A stretch of 62,328 nucleotides of DNA, from contig NW_019091380.1 of the NCBI RefSeq assembly GCF_001949145.1, forward strand, positions 3,208,901 to 3,271,228. The letters are read 5' to 3'. The DNA is from Acanthaster planci (taxonomy: Eukaryota > Echinodermata > Asteroidea > Valvatida > Acanthasteridae). This document shows, one piece after another, positions 40,201-51,200 of the stretch (position 1 is the stretch's first letter; each line of letters begins with the position of its first letter). The notes under the pieces were generated by a model. The model searched no databases. It was not told the DNA's origin and was given only the letters and a program-made list of their open reading frames with translations. A program made the position numbers and the translations under genes.

Positions 40201-40304
40201 GAAAGATCGCCACCTTTTACACAGTGTTTAACATAGATGGCAAAACGCTGGTGCCCGACACCAAATTTGCGGACATTAAGTACGAGGGGATTGAGTTCAT
40301 TTAA
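34258..40304 (+). CDS. CANT1: Soluble calcium-activated nucleotidase 1, three coding exons
   Basis: Ca2+-dependent apyrase-family enzyme that hydrolyses nucleoside diphosphates (UDP, GDP) in the Golgi/ER lumen, supporting proteoglycan synthesis. Coding exons: 34258 or 34510-35152, 38834-39037, 39934-40304 (stop 40302-40304); all phases join. From ATG 34510 (ACCATGT) the product is 405 aa, against 401 in human, with one N-terminal signal anchor ([19 protein letters not shown]). From ATG 34258, also in ACCATGT context, it is 489 aa with an extra hydrophobic segment ([16 protein letters not shown]). The catalytic beta-propeller is strongly conserved: [81 protein letters not shown] and the C-terminal KYEGIEFI. 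The acidic and Ser positions known as Ca2+ ligands in the human enzyme appear intact. AATAAA at 40734-40739 is a likely poly(A) signal, just before the gap. Confidence 0.93.
35451..35686. repeat. 112-bp tandem repeat, 2.1 copies
   Basis: TCCCACATTTAAGCACACCC recurs at 35451 and 35563, with a truncated third copy (TCCCACATTT) at 35675, an exact period of 112. The unit includes TACATGTACATAATTCAAGG. It lies in CANT1 intron 1. Confidence 0.9.
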
Positions 40305-40794
40305 ATCTTTTTGCAATCCTGCCTTGGTCCATAGTTGCTCAAAGGGATGATCGAAACAAAGCATTTCAAAGTTTGAACTGTACACCTTTTAGTAGGGTAT
40401 TATTGTCTTCATAATTTTGTGTCCAGAGGTGGGTTTTTGCTTCTGATGTTTCAGATGTCGGAGCAACGACCAAAAATATCCTTAAGATGGCCAACAAAGG
40501 TGCAGAGCATGAAGTGGCTATGTCATCCGAGAGCGATATAGTAAAAATGACAATGCTGTTGATACATGTCATTTTCGCTCAATATTTGGGAGGACTGCCT
40601 TTGCATTTCACATTCCAGAAGGTTTCTATTTGGGTTTGCTGCATGCAGTTTGGGGGATGCATGCAAGTAAAGGTCGGTTCATACTTCAGGCGAATGTGAA
40701 AGCGAGGCCAAGTTGATGTCACAAACATTTTGCAATAAAAGTTCACTCAAAGTGAAATGTGCTCAACTTCTGCAAATAGGTGATCTAACATCAT

Positions 40795-41277
40795 NNNNNN
40801 NNNNNNNNNNNNNNNNNNNNNNNNNNNNNNNNNNNNNNNNNNNNNNNNNNNNNNNNNNNNNNNNNNNNNNNNNNNNNNNNNNNNNNNNNNNNNNNNNNNN
40901 NNNNNNNNNNNNNNNNNNNNNNNNNNNNNNNNNNNNNNNNNNNNNNNNNNNNNNNNNNNNNNNNNNNNNNNNNNNNNNNNNNNNNNNNNNNNNNNNNNNN
41001 NNNNNNNNNNNNNNNNNNNNNNNNNNNNNNNNNNNNNNNNNNNNNNNNNNNNNNNNNNNNNNNNNNNNNNNNNNNNNNNNNNNNNNNNNNNNNNNNNNNN
41101 NNNNNNNNNNNNNNNNNNNNNNNNNNNNNNNNNNNNNNNNNNNNNNNNNNNNNNNNNNNNNNNNNNNNNNNNNNNNNNNNNNNNNNNNNNNNNNNNNNNN
41201 NNNNNNNNNNNNNNNNNNNNNNNNNNNNNNNNNNNNNNNNNNNNNNNNNNNNNNNNNNNNNNNNNNNNNNNNNNNNN
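40795..41277. other. Assembly gap (483 N)
   Basis: Unbroken run of N. It starts about 55 bases after the candidate CANT1 poly(A) signal. Translations spanning it are meaningless. Confidence 1.
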
Positions 41278-42637
41278 GGCCTTATTTTTGTTGTAATACA
41301 GAGGTAGTGGAATGCTTTTTATACAAATCATCGATTCGTGTTACATGTACAGATGTTATAATTGTTGGATATGGATATCTTCATTGTATTCATTCCTTCA
41401 TTGCCCACATGCTGTGAGCATTTTATTTATTGGGTGTATAAAGTCTTTAAAAGCCTGACAGCTGTGTATATTTGTTTTGAACTTTCAATTTGAAGGCGCC
41501 CTTGGAAGTGGTTAATATTTCGTTCAAAATACAACAATGTAAGCACAAAATGCTGTTCATGAATTGAGACTTCCAGGTGGGGGGGGTTTCCTAATTTTAT
41601 TCAGAGCCAAATATCCCAATTAAGATTTTCAAAGTGAGATGCCATACAATGGCATTCCCTTTCGTGATGAAATGGGAAATTTATAGATTTCTTTATAATA
41701 ATTTCTATGTGGATGAAAGGGTTTACCTAGTGTGCATTTAAAAAAAAATCTAATGGCCATTGTTTCCACTGATTAGGAACAAAATTGGAAAAATTACAAC
41801 CCCCCCAGATTCATCGATAAATAAGTTATCACAGCACCACTGCACGCTAATCTGGCCCCTATTGAAAAGAGGTCAGCAGTGCACTGAACCAGGTTTGTGA
41901 ACAAAAGACAGTTGTGTAACACCGCACAATCTGGGCTCTGTTTACAAGGCTGCAGGCCTGGCTGAAATATTCGGGCATCAATGAAGATCACCTGTCAACT
42001 TAGAGTAGTCCTAAAGATTACTCCGTGCGGCTATAAACGACCGTTAAATGGAATGATGAATTGTTGAAGGATTTTGAAAACGGAAAAAATGATAGTCATG
42101 CCAGCCCAGCATCATCAACGTTGAAAAATGCCCCTGCACGAAGTGGTTAAGTATATTTTGAAAATTATGATCTGTTGAAATTTTATCATTTCATGTAGTT
42201 TTCTCTTTGGGTTTTATTGTGTAATATTTGTAAAAAGATAAAAACAAAAGCAGTTTTAGCTTACAGCATCATGTAGACATTTCCATTCAATGAAGTCATA
42301 GTTTTGCATTTTGAAATATCCTTAAATTTCTTTTAAATTGTGGAAAATTAAAAATATTGCATAATTTACCAGTTGACTTTGTGGAATATTGAACTGTATC
42401 TGTGTCCAAGTTTGTCTCTGTGATGAAGCCCACCTAACTTGGATTGGGTCCTTTTTATCTCTGAGAATATTGATACATGTATGTAGAAAAGTTGAAGGTT
42501 GGGAGGAGTTTCAGATTTCTGGGGTAGTTTCTAAACTGTTGGGACTTTTACAAATAGCGCTAAGGCTGACTGGTAATTTCAAGGGTTAAGAGTGAGCCAT
42601 CGCTAATGAAATGAGAAGTTGCTTTTGATCTACTGCT
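41278..42637. other. Gene-free spacer after the gap
   Basis: AT-rich with a few C or G runs. No frame with protein-like composition and no recognisable repeat beyond short words. Nothing supported. Confidence 0.4.
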
Positions 42638-42909
42638 ATCAGCTGACTTGGCTGTGCAAGGTAGAGGCCCTCTGACTGGTCACCATCTGGAGATTAAGAT
42701 GTTACTGATATCAGCTGACTTGGCTCTGCAAGATAGAGGCCCTCTGACTGGTCACAATCTGGAGATTAAGATGCTACTGATATCAGCTGACTTGGCTGTG
42801 CAAGGTAGAGGCCCTCTGACTGGTCACCATCTGGAGATTAAGATGCTACTGATATCAGCTGACTTGGCTCTGCAAAATAGAGGCCCTCTGACTGGTCACA
42901 ATCTGGAGG
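42638..42909 (+). repeat. 72-bp tandem repeat in an A-B-A-B pattern
   Basis: Units starting ATCAGCTGACTTGGCT recur every 72 bases, nearly four copies. Copies 1 and 3 share GCTGTGCAAGG and CACCATCTGG; copies 2 and 4 share GCTCTGCAA and CACAATCTGG, so the real unit is a 144-bp dimer. Because 72 is divisible by three, one frame is open and encodes a 24-aa repeat (RGPLTGHHLEIKMLL), but it has no ATG and no promoter context, so I treat it as non-coding. Confidence 0.9.
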
Positions 42910-43147
42910 CCAAGTTACTGTCGGCATATTACAGAAACTCTTTATGCAAAATACTCAGACTGGTGGCAGTAGGGGTGTGGTTGGTATTTTTCCCCCTAAA
43001 AAGTTCCACACAGAGGTGAAGTTGCCCCAAATTAATTCAGTACCTAGAATACCGTGATAGTTGTGAATGCCTCTTTAAACAAAAGGTGTGTGTGTGTTTC
43101 TCAAGCTTCAAAATGTGAACATGAGAGTGGTTCCATCTCGGTCACAG

Positions 43148-43320
43148 TGGGAAGTCAGGTTGGCGTAGTGGTTCTTTCCTCGCCTTCCACCTCTGAGGTC
43201 CGGGTTCGATTCCTGGTTCAGTCCCCATGTGGATTGGGTTTTCAGTCCCTACCTGATTCCGTGTGTTTTACCCAGAGTATTCCTCGGGGGGTTTTCCTTC
43301 AACCTCTTAAACTGTAACTG
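43148..43320 (+). mobile_element. tRNA-derived SINE, second family
   Basis: The head reads GGTTGGCGTAGTGGTTCTTT (A box) and, 34 bases later, GGGTTCGATTCCTGG (B box). A non-tRNA body follows with GATTGGGTTTTCAGTCCCTA and a TTCCTCGGGGGGTTTTCC stretch. It lacks the GCTTGTGATTTC signature of the other SINEs here, so it is a different family. Confidence 0.65.
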
Positions 43321-44666
43321 CTTGGACTTTTCATTGTCTCCTCTCTACAGATTTCTTCAGGCTTAGAAGCTGCAATGCCTAGAGCATTTTTGAGGAATCC
43401 TTGTCTCAATACCAGAAATACATGTCATTAATGCTAATGGTGTCTCAAAGACTAGTCTCCGTGACAACGGATGGGTGGGGAATGTGACATAAGGTGTTAC
43501 CATAGCCCTAACTTTGTAAAAAGCTATTCATGTAATTTTCTTATAAGGGCCCATCGAATACAGCTTTACTTGTCAATGCTAACATATTTTCATCAAGCAT
43601 TCACAATATCAGTCAAGTGTTAAATTTGTGTTCACAGTTGATATTCAGATTAGGATGGGTGAACTTGAGCTTATTTGTGGGTGAAGTCTGCATTTAGAGC
43701 CAATGAACTTTGCCCTTCAAAAATAGCAGAACGCATTCTTCAGAGCCAACACCGGTGGTGATAAGTAGAGATTTGAGGGGGTATTAATAACAACATTTAT
43801 TTGACTTGATTTCTGGGTGGTCCATATTGGTAACAAGTTTCAGTACAGCAAGAAGGGAAAAAAAGTTCGTTCAGCCTCTGAAAAATGGTGGCACTACGTT
43901 ATCTTTTTTAAAGGGCTGAAAGACATCACGCCACCACTAATAGAGTTTACCTCCTTTCCATCTGAAAAAGGATTAAATCAGCATTCCACAGCTTGAGCAG
44001 CCTCAGGGTACAACATGTTTTAATGAAGAAAGTTGTGACCATGGAACAGTTGTGTAATAAAGACTAATAAAGTTTATTTTGTCAGTTAAACTCTGGTAAA
44101 CCTTACAATGGACAACAAATGCATACAAATTAAACTCAAAGTCATTCATATAATTCCCTAGGCAGACATGGATTCCAGTTGGTTTGGGCTTACATCCATC
44201 AAAATACTCCAAGAATCTGGCAATGGGTACTATGCAATACCTGCATAGGTCCCCGTTCTCTGATTAGTGGATTATTTATCACGCCATTGAATTATTCGTT
44301 CTATTCAATGGCACCCTTTGACTTCTTTCACTTGACCAGTTCCAGCCCCATTTCATATCTCGTTCCCAGTCAGAGAGAGGAAAATAACGTAGGGACGGAA
44401 ACATTGCAAGGTATAGTGGGTAGCGCTCTGGACACAAATCTGTTTTGCAAAATGACGTACGTTAATATGCAATCGGGACCTATTCTTGTATTCATATTTG
44501 TGCAGGTATTACGTAAAACAAATAATGGATGTTTCACATTCGTGCAATGGTAAGAACCATTTCATTCGGAGATGGATGAAATGTTCCATTCCACTCTGCC
44601 TTGCCTCGTGAAATGGAACATTTCACCTGTCACCTCATGCCATTATTCATACCAATGCACGCTCAT

Positions 44667-44728
44667 TAACCCTAACCCTCCTCAATCCTCCAACAGGTGA
44701 AGGATTCAAGAGGGTTAGGGTTAACATG
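44667..44728. repeat. TTAA-bounded foldback with telomere-like arms
   Basis: TTAACCCTAACCCTC on the left and GAGGGTTAGGGTTAA on the right are exact inverse complements, and the inside also pairs partly (CAATCCT with AGGATT). The arms contain TTAGGG-type words but only about two units each, so this is a small TTAA-flanked foldback, not a telomere remnant. Confidence 0.65.
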
Positions 44729-44862
44729 CATTATTCGCATTTAGCACATTGGGACTTGCTCAGTATGACAACTGAAGTACGTGTAGAACACATTCAAATC
44801 TTTGATAGGAAACTCATTTTTTACGTGTTCATGCATTGGTTATACATAAAAACATTTCATGT

Positions 44863-45209
44863 TCAACCTTGAATTGTGCCTACCCACGAGACAATTAAAT
44901 TCACAACTCCCAAGTGATATTTTGCCAAGAACCCTTTTGAGTCCTCAAAAAAACCCTCCACTGGGTAGCAACTGAGGAAAGCAATTGTCCTTTGAAGTTT
45001 ACAAGCATCAAGACCCAGGTAGAGTAAGTCACCAGGCGCCACCATCCTGAACATGGCAGACTCCCCTAAAGCTTCCTGATGAATTTCTAGAATCTGGGAG
45101 GGGGGGTGCAAATTGAGTTCTGGAAATATTTGTTTTGCATATTCTCTAGATAAAGTAAACAAATCACAGCATTCATGTGAGATCTTCATGAGCTGAGAAT
45201 AGTCTAAAA
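44863..45209 (-). other. Open frame of unknown meaning beyond NDUFA6
   Basis: After a good pyrimidine-rich acceptor (CTTTTTGTTTTTTAG, ending about 45210), a frame of about 115 codons stays open to a TGA at 44863-44865. It passes an ATG at 45189 (MKISHECCDLFTLSREYAK...). It lies downstream of the NDUFA6 stop. I recognise no domain. It may be chance within the 3'UTR, or a terminal exon of another minus-strand transcript. Confidence 0.2.
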
Positions 45210-45292
45210 AACAAAAAGAATCATTGGATTAGGGAACAACTGACAATCTATTCCTAAAATCCAAACACACATGGCTAGTTACAGGCAACTCA

Positions 45293-48200
45293 TCAATCTT
45301 TTCCCTCGTAGAATTTGGATAAGAAATCTGTCTTGGGTGGTTTCTCTGATTCCTGGAAGTACCGCATAACGTGTGTCCGCTGTTTCCAAACTTGAATTGT
45401 CTCTTCCAGCTCCATTTTGCCCTGAATAGTTTTGAAACAAAAGCAAAACCAAAGCACAAAAATGACAAATCATTCACATCAATTGATCCAAAAAGCACCT
45501 AACCTAAATACAGAAATAATAGCCCTGATTCAAGTGGGTAAACTGGTTACCATGTACAAATACAGGTACAATGTACATCTAATATCTATAAATAGCTGCT
45601 TAACAGCCCTGTGGTTTAATCCAAATATAAACTATAACATCTCTCGCCAATTTACCATCACTGAAATATACATGTACAGTGCCTAAATAAATCCCATGAT
45701 ATGATTAGTTGGTCACAGGTCACATGCTATTGAATTAAATTCAAGTTAAGTTAAGGAAGTTATATTCCAAGGTCAAAAGAAATTTGTACACATAGATATG
45801 TAGTTGATATAGGAATTTATTTAGGCAAGGATTTATTCACATGACACTTCTGTTTCTTCTCTCTCTGGTCTGGATTTGTCTGGATTTACAGTCCAATCTC
45901 ATTAATAAGAGGTCTCTCCGACTTGGTAAATTTCCTTGTCATAACATGAACCTTGAAGTATCAGGAATGAAAACAATGAAAAAGAAAGGATTGGGACTGA
46001 AAAATGTCTGTAGCATGAAATAGCACAGCGTCCCTTCATACTGTTTTTACAGAGCGGGTCATGAATTCCGAATTTATCATGCAGAAAATACAATAAGTGT
46101 ATTTTCAGGCTGAATCTTTTTTTCTTCCGCTAGGTTTTGCCCTTACTCTGATGTATAGATCTCTCTCATTAGAAGAAATCTTTGTAGGAAAATTACAACT
46201 GTGGATACAACGTGTGTGCTGATCCAAAAATGTTTGACATACATGTACATGTACATGTACCAGTACGGTGCAGCTGATACTAAGTACATGAACGTGTCAT
46301 AAAACCCAAAGTAAAAAATGCCAATGCATGTGGCAATCTGTGGGAAGAGACGTCATTTGAGAGAGACCTATAAGTACCTGAGAATTGCAAAAAAAAATCA
46401 CAAGCTGGCTAGGGTGGGATTCGAACCCACCACTTCTTGTTTGCTAGTGCAGACATCTTTACTACTTGATCACTAAGTTTGGGGGGATCAGGTGGCTGGC
46501 TCAAATCCATGTCAGTGTAAGGGCCAATCCTGGTATAAAATTATTACATCCCCCGACATAAAGGTGAATTCATATCACTAGAAAGCCTTAACCAAAGGAG
46601 TGCATATGCACGTCTCTACATTATTTACACCGAGCAAAACGAAACTCTCATTTACTGATTGTGTGTTTAGGTTTTTAGTGTAGTGTTTACAAATACAGAC
46701 ACAGATGTGTGAATACCCGATGCAAACTTTGAAGATTATACACAAATATGGATGTGCTCAACAGGCGTCACTTTACACAGCAAGTCAGCGGTCTCGTAGT
46801 TTAATATACACTTACATGTAGCGCTGTGGATGAACCCAACCGCTACAATGCTGAAGACTGTCCAACAATTGAGTATACAGTATTCTCATTCTCTGGATTA
46901 ATCTACATACATGTAATTCTCTATACGGAGATGATTGGCCAGTTTCATACTTAAAATTACTAATTTTTTTTTTTCTTTAAGGGGAGGAGACAGCCTTTAA
47001 AAAAAGGTATCTTACAGTGCATGTGAAATCACATGTATACATGTGAAATCTACCATAGAACACAAATGAGCCGAGTGGGTAACTGAGTCTAAAACCATCA
47101 AATGTTTCAGCAATGCATCGTGGGAAACTACTAATCCCATCATGCACTGCACCAATTCATAACTGGTCAGACATAACACTGTTTTTTTCCTTACACATAC
47201 ACCAGAATTACCAACCTTGATGACTAGCAGATCGATGGCGCGAGGGTCTTTGACGTGGGCGTTCTTCATGAACATCTCACGGAGCTTTTCTCGGCACTGC
47301 TTCACCGTAAGGTCCAGCTGGAATTGCCTCACTGTAAAGAAACAGAACAACAGATCCTTCCATGATATTTTTTTTTTAAATTAATCTTGTTGGCATCAGG
47401 GAGACATTAATTTTAACCTGGTTTGCTTTTCACGGACATATCTACACTGCACACTTAATGTTGTACATGTACAGTATAGCTAATTCAGTGCTGCCTGACG
47501 GCTCATAAAAAATCTACAAGCTTTCAATCAAAGGGGAATATACATTGTTTATAAATATATGTTGATAAAAAGCAAAGTGCCCCATGTCCATTTTTATTCT
47601 TCTAGCTGCTTTTTAAGGTGAAAACTCTTCTTTGTCATGACAATATACATATCTCCATGACAACTAAAGATATTATCCACTTTTTATAAACCATTCCCAA
47701 AGAAAGGAGCAGAGTTTAACCAATCTGTATCTTCTGAAATCCATCAGGAGGTTCGAAGGATTTTGCAAGATTGAGGAAGCTGGAGTGTGGGCACTATTTT
47801 CTTTACACAAGACTACTGAGTTGTGACTTTTGTAAGATTCAGTGAAACTTCAGGCAGAAGTGAAAAGGGACGTTAGGGTGGGAGCGTGTTGCTTCCTCAT
47901 TTTATACTTCGAAAAGTGTCACAACTTTGGTTTAACTAGCGGGCAGCCATGTAAAACTAAGCACAGCATCTTGCTAGGCTAGGCTGACACACCTCTCTTT
48001 TTGAGTGCTTTGTACCTTGAACCCGTGGGAGGGGGGAAGGGGGGAAATGAATGTAACCATGGCTACAGGCACAAGCCACTAGCATCCGCAGCCACATGAA
48101 CTACGGTAGGTAAATGTATATCCAGCCCTTGCCACAATTTTCAGGACACAGATTTATTTTGCGGACCCAGATCACAACCTCAAAAATTCAACCTTTTGCT

Positions 48201-51200
48201 ACACTTCAGTGTCAACGGAACAGCCCTTGAAGGTAAACTTCACAGCGTGATATAGATATGACATATTGAAGCACGTTATTTCTTCAGAGATAACTCAATA
48301 CTATCTGGGTCATTACTATACATACTGTGTATCGTTTAATTACGAGAGCGCTAACTTCCCATTCTCCGCACAGAGAAAATTTGATGCCATCATGGAATCC
48401 ATGTTCATGCTTGTAGAACATTGGAAATCAGACAGAATAAATATCAAATAAGGTACTCTATTTGCAACAAGCATTGGGTACCGCTAAAATCCGATTTAAA
48501 GAGTCACTGCTAAATTATCTACAGAACATATGCACATGCATTTGCACTGTTTACACAGGGCAAAGTGAAGTGCTCATTAACTGATTGTAGATAAGTTTGA
48601 GTGCGTATTGACTTTGTTGACATATCGTTTTAGAATACAGATGCAGATATGGAAATAGCCGAACAAAAGCTGTCCAAAATTTCAGGCTTTCCATAGGTTT
48701 TCGCACAAACATGGCTGCACCCAGCAGGCATCACTTTGTACATGTACATGACTCAGTGCTCTAGTTTTTTGTAGCTGTATGGTCATTACTCACTGGAATA
48801 GGATCTTATCTTGTGTCAAGTACGAACCCAGTGGTAGACAAAGTCAGATGTCCTCTAATCTACCCTATTAAAATTGTTGATAATGCAACCTCCCAAAAGG
48901 TGATGACGCAAATGCGGTGTACCTTTGGAGTGCTAGTTTGGTAACATTCAAGCCACTGGGTGGTCTGGTGGTGGTCTGTGTAGACAGCATGGCGGGGGGG
49001 GGGGGAGGATAGTCTTGGTTTCAAGACGTAAGTGCTTGATAGCATACACTGCCCCCAACGACTCATAATTAGACTGTGTGCCAGCTCGCACTAAAGTAAG
49101 TAAAAACTAGTTGTGCGAGGGTGCTCTTCAACAGAAATAAAACAACTATCGATCACTGACTTCTTGGGCCAAGACGAGGCGAGGGGAAGCCCGCAATTTT
49201 TTCCAAATGCTCAGCTGGTGCACCAGCTTACAAAAGTCAATATTTACATTTGTGCTTGCTCCAATCTTCATGCCACTTCAAATGTTCATATTACAAAGCC
49301 ACACGACTCGTGACTACCGGTCCCTCATTCAACTTGACCACACATGGATGAGTTGGCACTGCAAACTTTGCAAACTAGCTTTGCCCATGGCAATGGCCAC
49401 AGAGGCTTTTTTGAGGCCAGGCCTAACTGACACAAAGTGGCTTTACAGGAGGGAAAATGTCACTTCAAATCCAATCCAATGAAGTTTTGGAATAAACACG
49501 AAGCTCCTTTTGTTGTCGTTGAAAAAATCCAATCTCACAACCTGAATAAATAAAGGAACTTAGTTACAGTATGTTTTTGTTTATATTCTTGTTGGCTTTT
49601 AATTTTTTTGCTTTGGGCTGGCTGTAGGACATCAGCATTAAAGGTGCAGCTGCATGTAATTTTGGACAGAGAATCTCAAGAGTATTACACTTCAACAGTG
49701 CTGCAATGGCAAATGTAAACCTCACTTCATGTGAAGGTTAGATATATCGATCGTGACACTTCTCCAAATAGAGTACCGAAGTGAATACGTCGTGCACACA
49801 ATTAGTGTGTAAAAGGCATTAGCGCGAGAACCACTGTGTGAACCAACACGCGCGTGTACTCCATTTGTTTGCACTGCACTTTCTGGTTCACAGTGACGTC
49901 ACACTTAGGTACTCTATACTACACTGTAGTTCTTCCATAAGGGATTTCAAATCCCTAAAAAATTGTACAGGGAATGACTTCTTCTTTGTACAATCCATAC
50001 TTTGCACTTTTCAAGTAGTTATACATTTCACTGGATGTCTTCAAGCGGTGGACTGAAAGCAAAACAAAATCATGCATACAGGGAGGATGTTGAAGGTTTC
50101 ACCCTCGCTACTGTATTGTCAAATTTTGGCTGATTCAGTACTTTTCATTATGAATGTCCTGTTCAAACTTGTTGAATTGAGGAACACAGGCCAAGGGTGA
50201 TGGTGTTGGATTTTGTTGGAGTGGGGACACACATTCTGAATGTCCTGTTCAAACTTGTTGAATTGAGGAACACAGGCCAAGGGTGATGGTGTTGGATTTT
50301 GTTGGAGTGGGGACACACATTCTGAATGTCCTGTTCAAACTTGTTGAATTGAGGAACACAGGCCAAGGGTGATGGTGTTGGATTTTGTTTGAGTGGGGAC
50401 ACACATTCTGTGGAGTGACTGGCTAGTGGTACCATGGGTTGGACTGCGCTTGATTTTGTCAGGTTTGGTAGAGTACCATGCATGTCACCCCTATACTGCA
50501 TAGGCTCAGCTACAAAAAATGACCCAAGCTTCAACAGAGGGCAAGTTAGATCTGCGACAATTTGTTAACCACTGGTCAGTTTTTCCTGGTGCCCAGTATA
50601 TATTTCGTGCATAGGTTATCAGTCAAATTGACCACTGGTTGACAATTTGTAGCTGATTTAACTCATCCAGTGTTGACTTGCTGGCGCATTACTGGACAGC
50701 AAAAGTTGATTTTTTTTCTGGGCCATTTTCTTGTTTTTACTGATCGGAACTCGCCATCAAGCCGATGGTTCGGGATTACATGTACGTACATGGGTGCAGC
50801 GCGAGTGGATGATGCAAGGTTAGGGGATCCGGATATTTTTTGGAGAAGGATAAAAATAGGAGACTGATCATCAAAGTTAGGAGAATATTTTTCAGAATAT
50901 TTTATCCTTCTAAAATACTCTCTAAAAATATCCTCCTAGCCGCAATGAGTTGTTTCAAATAAACTTTAATCCTTCTAAAAAATATCCTCCTAGCTGCGAT
51001 GAGTTGTTTCAAATAAACTTTAATCCTTTTTTTATAACGGGTTTTGCTCTTACCCAACGTATGTATTAATAAACACTGTATGCTCAGTGCTTGTCGGAGA
51101 GCTTCCGAAAAAATTCACAAGCTTACTCGGGTAGGACTCGAACCCACGACCTCCTGCTTACTAGTACAGACGTCTTAACCACTCGACCACCGAGCTTGCC

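Noticed and set aside
40713-41417. Open frames of about 200 codons across 40795-41277
   Set aside because: They consist mostly of unknown residues from the assembly gap.
44179-44553. Plus-strand frame of 124 codons
   Set aside because: No domain; region holds small inverted repeats and the composition is not codon-like.
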